From Phycisphaerales bacterium (GTDB taxonomy: Bacteria > Planctomycetota > Phycisphaerae > Sedimentisphaerales > Anaerobacaceae): DNA of 36,757 bases. The position numbers and the translations under genes are program-made. Below the pieces are notes generated by a model that saw only the letters and a list, made by a program, of their open reading frames with translations, was not told where the DNA came from and did no database searches. Below, piece after piece: positions 17,334 through 23,913 of the stretch. The stretch covers positions 5,025,546-5,062,302 of the forward strand of contig CP070806.1 of NCBI GenBank assembly GCA_020343675.1, written 5' to 3'. The first letter of the stretch is position 1. The number at the start of each line of letters is the position of its first letter.

Positions 17334-18842
17334 GTGAAAGCACAGATGATACAAGTTCTTGAGAAGAGAAGTCTCTTGCGATTTCTGATTTTCGCCGGCT
17401 CTTCTGCGTCAATCGCCTGGCTGCTCGCCGCCCCGGCCGTCGGGCAAAAGCAACAGAATCAGACTTTGACCATCAATAGAAAGGCTACCGGCTACCGCGG
17501 CATCTGGTATATGAACCAGCCGTCCGGAGACGAGTACGTCTATAAATACAGCGGCGGACTCGGAACGTACTGCGCCAAGCACAAGCCTTTCGCGGTCTAT
17601 TGCGACCAGGTCAAGAAGACCTTCTTCTGTTATGGCGGCACAACCGCCGACAGCAATCGCAAGCTGCTCCACATGGTCTCATACTACGACCACAGGACGG
17701 GCGGCGTGCCCCGCCCGACCATCCTGCTTGATAAGAAGACCAGCGACGCCCACGATAACCCGGTTATCTCGGTCGATGACAAGGGCACCCTCTGGATATT
17801 CTCCACCTCGCACGGCACATCGAGACCTTCCTACGTTCACAAGAGCGCCAGGCCTTACGACGTGAACGAATTCGAGCTGGTCAACGTCACGAAAATCGAG
17901 AACGCGCAAGAAGTTCCTATGACGAATTTCTCGTATATGCAGCCCTGGTATCTTGAGGGCAGAGGCTTTGTGTGCTTTTTCACCCGTTACAATTACCCTG
18001 CGGCTCGTACGATTTGCTGCATGACAAGCCCGGATGGCGTGAAGTGGTCCCAATGGCTGCGGCTCGCTGCAATGGACCAGGGCCACTATCAAATCAGCGC
18101 CGCAGCGAAGAATAAGGCGGGGACAGCATTCAATTTCCATCCGAAGACGAAGGGCCTGAACTGGCGCACGAACCTGTACTATATCGAAACCCCGGACCTG
18201 GGCAGAACCTTCAAGAGCGTCAGTGGGCACAAACTGACGCTGCCCCTGACCGACCCTGAGACTCCGGCCCTCGTGCACGACTACCGGGCCAAAGGCCTGA
18301 ACGTCTATTTGAAAGACATCCGGTTTGACGGAGATGAACGACCGGTGATTCTGTTCATAACAAGCAAGGGTTACGAATCCGGCCCGAAAAACGACCCTCG
18401 CACGTGGACGACTGCCCGCTGGACCGGAACACAGTGGCAGATACGGCCGGCTTTCGTATCCGACAACAATTACGACATGGGTTCGCTTCTTGTCGAGGAC
18501 GATGGGACCTGGCGTATCATCGGCCCGACGGAAACCGGACCCCAGCCTTATAACCCGGGCGGCGAGATGGCCATGTGGGTCAGCGGGAACTTGGGCGCGA
18601 CATGGAAGAAGGTCAGACAACTTACCGCGAACAGTCCGTACAATCACACGTACGCTCGGCGTCCGCTTGACGCTCATCCTGATTTCTACGCGATTTGGGC
18701 CGATGGGCACGGCAGAAAACCGTCGCAGTCGTCTCTGTACTTTTGCGATAAACGGGGAAACGTCCGTGTCCTGCCCCGGGAGATGACGGGAGATTTTGCC
18801 ACGCCGAAGTTGCTGAAGAACGACTCGAAAGACCAACCTTAG
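17334..18842 (+). CDS. Exported BNR_4-type beta-propeller protein
   Basis: A 502-aa protein. The N-terminus (LLRFLIFAGSSASIAWLLAA, ending AVGQ near residue 38) is a signal peptide, so the protein is periplasmic or secreted. The rest is Tyr/Trp-rich, with repeated beta-propeller-like blocks and the opening GYRGIWYMNQPSGDEYVYKY that I associate with the BNR_4 (PF15892) family. Proteins of this fold include polysaccharide lyases and an alpha-rhamnosidase family that act on uronic-acid-containing glycans. A glycan-cleaving role is therefore plausible, but I cannot point to catalytic residues. The start is GTG 17334 or ATG 17346. It lies 11 bp after the aldolase gene. Confidence 0.75.
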   Translation: MKAQMIQVLEKRSLLRFLIFAGSSASIAWLLAAPAVGQKQQNQTLTINRKATGYRGIWYMNQPSGDEYVYKYSGGLGTYCAKHKPFAVYCDQVKKTFFCYGGTTADSNRKLLHMVSYYDHRTGGVPRPTILLDKKTSDAHDNPVISVDDKGTLWIFSTSHGTSRPSYVHKSARPYDVNEFELVNVTKIENAQEVPMTNFSYMQPWYLEGRGFVCFFTRYNYPAARTICCMTSPDGVKWSQWLRLAAMDQGHYQISAAAKNKAGTAFNFHPKTKGLNWRTNLYYIETPDLGRTFKSVSGHKLTLPLTDPETPALVHDYRAKGLNVYLKDIRFDGDERPVILFITSKGYESGPKNDPRTWTTARWTGTQWQIRPAFVSDNNYDMGSLLVEDDGTWRIIGPTETGPQPYNPGGEMAMWVSGNLGATWKKVRQLTANSPYNHTYARRPLDAHPDFYAIWADGHGRKPSQSSLYFCDKRGNVRVLPREMTGDFATPKLLKNDSKDQP

Positions 18843-18881
18843 TGAACGGAACACCATTTGTCCAATGGGAGAAAGAGTATT

Positions 18882-20915
18882 ATGGAAACAAGACAAATAG
18901 CGAACCAAGCCGTGACCTTTCATGGCTACAACACCGTCATCGTGGGCGCAGGGGCCGCGGGCATGAACTGTGCGGTCCACCTGTGCGAGTTTATGGAACA
19001 AAAAGGCATCACAGATCCGGCTGAGAGAATAGCCGTGGTGACCGGCGGGCTGGGACTGGGTGCATCGAGAATGAGCGGCTCCGACAAGCAAACGTACTAC
19101 AAGATAGGCACCAGCCCCGACGTGCCTGACAGCGCCGAGGAGTTCACCAAGAGCCTGACCGCCGCCGGGTGCTGCCATGGCGACTCGGCGCTGGCCGAAG
19201 CCATCGGTTCGCTGCGAGAATTTTATCATCTGGTCCAGGCGGGAGTCCCGTTCCCGACCGATTCTATGGGCACCTTCATCGGCTATAAGACGGACCACGA
19301 CCCCTTCGAGCGGGCCACATCGGCCGGGCCTAAAACGAGCCGGTTTATGAGCGAATGTTTGCAGAAGCAGCTCGCACGGTATGGCGTCAAGATTCATGAT
19401 GGTCAGGAAGTGGCTCATTTGCTGACCGTTGGCTCGGGCGAAGCCAAGCGGATCGCGGGCGTTGTCACTGTCGACAAGAGCGGCATGGATGCGGGCAATC
19501 TGGCCATCAACGTTTTTCTCGCGGCCAATATCGTTCTGGCCGCCGGTGGGCCGGGTGAGCTTTACAAGACCAGCGTCTATCCGGAGGGCCAGCTCGGTAT
19601 TCACGGGCTCGCGCTCAAGGCAGGCCTGATCGGGGCGAACCTGACCGAATCACAGTTCGGCCTGGCCAGCACGAAGTTTCGCTGGAACGTCTCCGGCACG
19701 TACATGCAGGCTCTCCCCCGCCTGTTCAGCACCGACGCCGACGGCAAAGATGAAAAAGAGTTTCTCACCGGCTTCTTCCCGACGATGAGCAAGATGGCCA
19801 CGAATATCTTTCTCAAAGGCTACCAGTGGCCCTTCGACCCGCAGCGGATTGAGAAGCTGCAATCGTCGCTCATTGATGTGGTCGTCTTTAACGAAACGCA
19901 AAAGGGCCGGCGCGTCTTTATGGACTTTCTGCACAATCCCATTGGCGGCGATTCGATGAAGGAGTTCGACATCGATGCGCTTGAGCCGGAAGCCAAAGAG
20001 TACCTACAGAAAGCCGGGGCTTTGCAGAAGACGCCCATCGAGCGGCTGGCCCACATGAATCCGCCCGCGATTGAAATCTACAAAGAGAACGGCATCGATT
20101 TGTATTCGGAACCGCTTGAGATTGCGGTGTGCGCCCAGCACAACAACGGTGGATTTGCCGTGGACAAATGGTGGCAATCCAACATTGCGCAAACGTTTGT
20201 CATCGGTGAGATGGCCGGCACGCACGGCGTCAAGCGGCCCGGCGGCTCGGCCCTCAACGCAGGCCAGACCGGCGGCCTGCGAGCAGCCGAATGTATCGTG
20301 AACGTCTATGGGGGCGAGCTGCCCGATTATTCCGGCGTTCAATCTGAGATTGACAGCCAGCTCGGTGACATTGTCACCCGGTTGGGGCGCTGCGAAGGCT
20401 CGCCCGGCCTGGTCCCCCAGCACGTATTGGAAGAGATCCGAAGCCGAATGACCGCATCGGGCGGACATATCAGAGAATTGAATGATGCGCGCAAAGCCTT
20501 GAAAGAAGCCGTCGCGCTTTACAAAAATATCGGGGACAAGGGCTTCAGCGCAAAAGGCGGCGAGAGAGTCATTGAAGCCATCCAGGCCGAGCACCTGGCG
20601 TTGACCAGCGCTGCCTATCTCAAAGCCGTGGTCGAATTGCTCGCTCAGGGCAGCGGCTCGCGCGGCTCGCATCTGGTTCTGGCCGAGGACGGTATTGAAA
20701 TACACCCAGATGTTATCAACAAAGCCACCGGCAAGCCCTTGAAGTTCAAGCCTGAGAATCAATCGCTGCGAAGCTCCGTCCTGCACATCGAATACGACCA
20801 GAACTCGCCCGATTTGTTCCGAAGCACAGCCGTCAAGCTCAGGCCCGCGCCGAAAGACCGCAAGGCCTTCGAGCCGGCGTGGCAGGACTATCGAGAAGGA
20901 GAAATCTACGGCTGA
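18882..20915 (+). CDS. Fumarate-reductase/succinate-dehydrogenase-like FAD protein
   Basis: A 677-aa flavoprotein. The FAD motif GAGAAG lies at residues 22-27. A C-terminal half like SdhA, aspartate oxidase and APS-reductase alpha subunits includes the FAD-closing segment GEMAGTHGVKRPGGSALN. There is no signal peptide and no adjacent iron-sulfur or membrane-anchor subunit gene, so it is a soluble cytoplasmic enzyme, unlike respiratory Sdh/Frd. The classic fumarate-reductase substrate histidine motif was not identified. ATG 18882 is chosen because GGGAGAAAGAG precedes it; an in-frame TTG at 18858 is less likely. Its neighbours suggest a desaturase or ene-reductase acting on the same sugar-acid substrate as the OYE fusion. 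Function inferred only from context. Confidence 0.75.
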   Translation: METRQIANQAVTFHGYNTVIVGAGAAGMNCAVHLCEFMEQKGITDPAERIAVVTGGLGLGASRMSGSDKQTYYKIGTSPDVPDSAEEFTKSLTAAGCCHGDSALAEAIGSLREFYHLVQAGVPFPTDSMGTFIGYKTDHDPFERATSAGPKTSRFMSECLQKQLARYGVKIHDGQEVAHLLTVGSGEAKRIAGVVTVDKSGMDAGNLAINVFLAANIVLAAGGPGELYKTSVYPEGQLGIHGLALKAGLIGANLTESQFGLASTKFRWNVSGTYMQALPRLFSTDADGKDEKEFLTGFFPTMSKMATNIFLKGYQWPFDPQRIEKLQSSLIDVVVFNETQKGRRVFMDFLHNPIGGDSMKEFDIDALEPEAKEYLQKAGALQKTPIERLAHMNPPAIEIYKENGIDLYSEPLEIAVCAQHNNGGFAVDKWWQSNIAQTFVIGEMAGTHGVKRPGGSALNAGQTGGLRAAECIVNVYGGELPDYSGVQSEIDSQLGDIVTRLGRCEGSPGLVPQHVLEEIRSRMTASGGHIRELNDARKALKEAVALYKNIGDKGFSAKGGERVIEAIQAEHLALTSAAYLKAVVELLAQGSGSRGSHLVLAEDGIEIHPDVINKATGKPLKFKPENQSLRSSVLHIEYDQNSPDLFRSTAVKLRPAPKDRKAFEPAWQDYREGEIYG

Positions 20916-20939
20916 CACAGACCAGCAAGGAGAATCGTC

Positions 20940-22040
20940 ATGGCAGTCATAAAGCTCAAGCCCGCGTCACAATGTAAGTATGACATTGTCTCGTTGGGCG
21001 AGATCATGATTCGATTGGACCCCGGCGCCGAACGGATTCATACGACCCGGCATTTTCGCGCGTGGGAGGGCGGCGGCGAGTACAACGTCGCCAGAGGCTT
21101 GAAACGCTGCTTCGGCAAACGAGCCGCCGTCGTGACCGCGATTGCAGATAATCCCATCGGACGCCTGCTCGAAGATCTGATCTACCAAGGCGGCGTCAGC
21201 ATGGAATACGTCAAGTGGATGCCATACGACGGGATCGGCAGAAAAGTCCGGGTCGGCTTGAATTTCACCGAGCGGGGTTTCGGCGTGCGGGCGGCCGTCG
21301 GATGCTCGGACCGGGCCAACAGCGCCGCCTCACAGTTGAAAAAAGGCGATATCGACTGGGAAAAAATATTCGGTTCCAACGGAAGCTGCTGGCTGCATAC
21401 CGGCGGCATCTTTGCAGCCCTCTCGGAAACAACGCCCGACGTCATCTTGGAGGCGGTCAAAGCCGCCAAGAAGCACGGCACGATTGTCTCCTACGATCTG
21501 AACTACCGCAAGTCGCTCTGGCAGGACATCGGGGGACAGGAGAAGGCAAAGCAGGTCAATCGCGCCATCGCGCCATATGTCGATGTGATGCTGGGCAACG
21601 AGGAGGACTTCACTGCCGCGCTCGGATTTGCGGTCAAAGGGATGGACAAAGGTTACTCGAAGCTCGATCCCGCGAACTTCAAGAAGATGATCGCGGAAGT
21701 GGTCAAGGAATTCCCGAATTTGAAGGTCGTCGCCACGACCCTTCGCAACGCCAAAACCGCCTCGGTCAACGACTGGGGCGCGATCATGTACACCAACGGT
21801 GAATTCTACGAAGCAACCCTGCGGTCCGACTTGGAGATCTTCGACCGCGTCGGTGGCGGCGACAGCTTCGCATCGGGCCTGATCTATGGCCTGATGGAAG
21901 GCAAGACGCCCGAAGAGGCCGTCAACTACGGCGCCGCCCACGGTGCCCTGGCCATGACCACGCCGGGCGACACCACCACTGCCAGCCTGAGTGAAGTGAA
22001 GAAGGTCATGGGCGGAGGCGGAGCGAGAGTTGACCGATAA
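20940..22040 (+). CDS. PfkB/ribokinase-family carbohydrate kinase (KDG-kinase-like)
   Basis: A 366-aa sugar kinase with the family N-terminal block (DIVSLGEIMIRLDP), the substrate GGGEYNVARGL segment, and the C-terminal ATP/anion-hole motif DRVGGGDSF with catalytic base Asp308. It most resembles 2-keto-3-deoxygluconate kinases, which phosphorylate the acid that an Eda-type aldolase then cleaves, so pairing with the aldolase at 16537 is chemically coherent. AAGGAG precedes ATG 20940, 24 bp after the FAD gene. Family certain, substrate an inference. Confidence 0.88.
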   Translation: MAVIKLKPASQCKYDIVSLGEIMIRLDPGAERIHTTRHFRAWEGGGEYNVARGLKRCFGKRAAVVTAIADNPIGRLLEDLIYQGGVSMEYVKWMPYDGIGRKVRVGLNFTERGFGVRAAVGCSDRANSAASQLKKGDIDWEKIFGSNGSCWLHTGGIFAALSETTPDVILEAVKAAKKHGTIVSYDLNYRKSLWQDIGGQEKAKQVNRAIAPYVDVMLGNEEDFTAALGFAVKGMDKGYSKLDPANFKKMIAEVVKEFPNLKVVATTLRNAKTASVNDWGAIMYTNGEFYEATLRSDLEIFDRVGGGDSFASGLIYGLMEGKTPEEAVNYGAAHGALAMTTPGDTTTASLSEVKKVMGGGGARVDR

Positions 22041-22093
22041 AATGTAGGATGTGCAGCTTGTTGCACACGCGGGCCTGTTCAGAGAATGCATTC

Positions 22094-23155
22094 ATGATTG
22101 TCGAAGCACTCAAGTGGATCGGCGGCACAGACGGCTGCCTCGAACTTGTGGACCAGCGGCAGCTTCCGGCCGAATTCGTCACGCTGCAATGCCGGGACGT
22201 CCAGAGCCTTTTCGACGCTATCAAGACGCTCGCGGTGCGCGGCGCTCCAGCCATCGGCGTCGCCGGAGCTTATGGGCTTGTCCTTGCCCTTCAAAAACTG
22301 GGCCCAAACGACAGCGTAGAAGAAGCTCTTGAATCTCTGACCGAGGCGCGCACGTACCTTGCATCATCCCGTCCCACCGCCGTGAATCTGTTCTGGGCAC
22401 TGGATCGCGCCTGTAAGCGTGCCAACGCACAACACGGCACAACACTGCAAAGCCTTCGAGAGACGGTCTTAGCCGAGGCCAACGCGATTTATCTCGAAGA
22501 CATCGAGATGTGCAGGCGAATCGGGCAGCACGGCCAGCAATTTATCAAGGAAGGCGCCGGCATATTGACGCATTGCAACGCTGGGGCGCTGGCAACGGCG
22601 GGGCAGGGGACGGCCCTGTCGGTCATGTTCGAGGCGCACAAAAAAGGCAAGAGGTTCAAAGTCTATGCCGACGAGACCAGGCCCCTGCTGCAAGGGGCGC
22701 GACTGACGGCATGGGAGCTGCAGCAGGCCGGGATCGACGTGACGGTCATCTGCGACAACATGGCGGCTTACCTGATGAAACAGGGCAAGATAAACGCCGT
22801 CATAACCGGCGCCGACCGCATCGCGGCCAATGGCGATACGGCCAACAAAATCGGCACGTACGGCCTGAGCATCCTTGCCCGCGAGCATGGCGTACCGTTT
22901 TACATCGCCGCCCCGTCGAGCACCTTTGATTTGAACATAAAAACCGGCGCCGAGATCCCCATCGAACAAAGAGCCGCCGAGGAAGTCATCAGATTCGCCG
23001 GCACGCAAACCGCCCCATCCGGCGTCACCGTTTACAATCCCGCCTTCGACGTCACCGAAGCTCGTGACATCGCCGCCATCATCACCGAACAAGGCGTCAT
23101 CGAGAACCCGAACACCGAGCGCATCGCCAGGCGCCTGCCGCCCAACCCCGTGTGA
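22094..23155 (+). CDS. mtnA: S-methyl-5-thioribose-1-phosphate isomerase (MtnA)
   Basis: Methionine-salvage enzyme converting methylthioribose-1-phosphate to methylthioribulose-1-phosphate. The 353-aa product carries RGAPAIGVAGAYG, catalytic Cys161 in THCNAGALAT, DETRPLLQGARLTAWEL, and catalytic Asp241 in GADRIAANGD. Length is normal. ATG 22094 is chosen over an in-frame start at 22049. It lies 53 bp after the PfkB gene, a looser spacing than inside the preceding cluster. No other methionine-salvage gene (mtnK, mtnB, mtnD, mtnN/P) is in the window. The relative ribose-1,5-bisphosphate isomerase is a less likely alternative. Confidence 0.93.
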   Translation: MIVEALKWIGGTDGCLELVDQRQLPAEFVTLQCRDVQSLFDAIKTLAVRGAPAIGVAGAYGLVLALQKLGPNDSVEEALESLTEARTYLASSRPTAVNLFWALDRACKRANAQHGTTLQSLRETVLAEANAIYLEDIEMCRRIGQHGQQFIKEGAGILTHCNAGALATAGQGTALSVMFEAHKKGKRFKVYADETRPLLQGARLTAWELQQAGIDVTVICDNMAAYLMKQGKINAVITGADRIAANGDTANKIGTYGLSILAREHGVPFYIAAPSSTFDLNIKTGAEIPIEQRAAEEVIRFAGTQTAPSGVTVYNPAFDVTEARDIAAIITEQGVIENPNTERIARRLPPNPV

Positions 23156-23167
23156 TCCTCAGACGTA

Positions 23168-23177
23168 CCGGCGCCGG
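23168..23177. repeat. 10-bp palindrome in a convergent gap
   Basis: CCGGCGCCGG is a perfect palindrome in the 40-bp gap between the mtnA and NifU-domain stop codons. It has no T tract, so a terminator role is weak. Confidence 0.25.
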
Positions 23178-23195
23178 AGCCCTGACGCAGCGCTA

Positions 23196-23468
23196 TCAGT
23201 CCACCGCGACGACTTCTTTGATTTCGGGGACTTTCTCCCTGAGGATTCGCTCGATGCCCATTTTCATTGTCATTGTCGCGCCGGGGCAGCCCTGGCAGGC
23301 GCCCTGGAGGCGGACCCTGACCGTGTTATCCTCATCGATGCCGACCAGTTCCACATCGCCGCCGTGGCTTTGCAGCCCCCCGCGAATGGCCTCGATGGTA
23401 TCTTTGACCTTGTCCTGAAGGCTCTGTTCCGTACTCTCCTGGCTGCTGCAACCACATGCGTCACACAT
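23196..23468 (-). CDS. Small NifU-domain iron-sulfur protein
   Basis: A 90-aa protein consisting of a NifU C-terminal-type domain. Cys58 and Cys61 (GACQGCPG) form the CxxC that binds or transfers an [Fe-S] cluster. The N-terminus adds MCDACGC, giving Cys2, Cys5 and Cys7, possibly a second metal site. It may act as an iron-sulfur scaffold or carrier; the OYE fusion alone could need three clusters. ATG 23468 is preceded by TTGGAGA at good spacing. A longer in-frame reading to 23699 adds a Cys/Phe-rich stretch with no family resemblance and overlaps the ilvB promoter, so it is rejected. It is transcribed alone, convergent with mtnA and divergent from ilvB. Confidence 0.88.
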   Translation of the reverse strand: MCDACGCSSQESTEQSLQDKVKDTIEAIRGGLQSHGGDVELVGIDEDNTVRVRLQGACQGCPGATMTMKMGIERILREKVPEIKEVVAVD

Positions 23469-23619
23469 AGCAAATCTCCAATAGGTTCTCAATCGCCTGC
23501 CATTGTACAAACATTCTTGAGCTTGGCCAGTACATTCTCTGTACGGCCGGTGAACGTCTTTGTTGGAGCCGAAAAGGCAAAAATTGTTGTTGGCCGTCGG
23601 GCAAAATGCCGAAAAACAA
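23469..23619. other. Gene-free region between the NifU-domain gene and the ilvB promoter
   Basis: No gene is supported. It holds the palindrome TTGTACAA (23503-23510) and an inverted repeat GGCC-A-GTAC/GTAC-GGCC (23525-23548) with a 7-nt loop. Both lie 35-80 bp upstream of the minus-strand NifU start, so either could be an operator or a leader hairpin for that gene. No convincing minus-strand promoter was recognised. Confidence 0.4.
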
Positions 23620-23649
23620 TTGACAGAGGATATATGACTTTCGTATAAT
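23620..23649 (+). promoter_or_regulatory. Consensus sigma-70 promoter for ilvBN
   Basis: TTGACA (23620-23625), an 18-bp spacer, then TATAAT (23644-23649): both hexamers match the consensus exactly. Predicted transcription start is near 23656. It is the best promoter seen in the window and implies strong basal transcription that is likely checked downstream in the leader. Confidence 0.8.
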
Positions 23650-23655
23650 ACTTTC

Positions 23656-23913
23656 GTATTTGCGTGAAAACACGCAAATGCGACCCTGAGACGTCCCAAA
23701 GTGGGATGGTTACGGGATTATGGCCGGGTTTGGAATCTTCGGCTGAGTCGGTCGTTTTTCGATGCAGAAGCGATTGCCTCGCCGGAGGCAGCCCGCAAAG
23801 CCATGATTGAGAGTTCCCGCACCAGCGGGGACCCGCCGGAATAACAAGGGGAAGCCTTGTCTCTGTGACAGGAGCCCGCCCCGATAACGTTTATCAGGAA
23901 AGGAAGACAACAA
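23656..23913 (+). promoter_or_regulatory. Structured ~258-nt leader of ilvB, candidate attenuator or riboswitch
   Basis: Between the promoter and ilvB the predicted RNA has a series of hairpins. A perfect 9-bp stem sits at the extreme 5' end (23658-23679), and TCCCA/TGGGA at 23694-23706. An 8-bp GC-rich stem with ACCA loop is at 23813-23832, ACAAGG/CCTTGT at 23844-23860, and GATAA/TTATC at 23883-23895 just before the ribosome-binding site AGGAAAGGAAG. CCTTGTC (23855-23861) can instead pair with GACAGG (23867-23872), which excludes the ACAAGG pairing. Short frames exist (for example from ATG 23705) but none has an obvious run of Leu/Ile/Val codons. No T-box, SAM, cobalamin or TPP signature was recognised. 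Confidence 0.55.
23658..23679 (+). repeat. Perfect 9-bp inverted repeat at the ilvB transcript 5' end
   Basis: ATTTGCGTG, loop AAAA, CACGCAAAT, starting about 9 bp after the -10 box. As RNA it would be a stable 5' stem-loop that could protect the message. As DNA it is a palindrome placed where a repressor would block transcription initiation. The sequence cannot tell the two apart. Confidence 0.7.

Noticed and set aside
17679..19604. A 641-codon minus-strand open frame opposite the BNR_4 and FAD genes
   Set aside because: Low-complexity Arg/Gly/Val-rich translation with no family features; explained by codon bias of the plus-strand genes.
20940..23155. PfkB kinase plus MtnA as a DHAP shunt for 5-deoxyribose compounds
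   Set aside because: That route uses MtnK and a class II aldolase. The kinase here is KDG-kinase-like and the only aldolase nearby is of the Eda type.
23469..23699. N-terminal extension of the NifU-domain protein to 23699
   Set aside because: The extension has no family resemblance, runs across the ilvB promoter, and ATG 23468 has a good ribosome-binding site (GGAG).
23705..23809. Short open frame from ATG 23705 as an ilv leader peptide
   Set aside because: It has only scattered Val and Leu codons and no Ile/Leu/Val run, so it does not look like a branched-chain amino-acid sensor.
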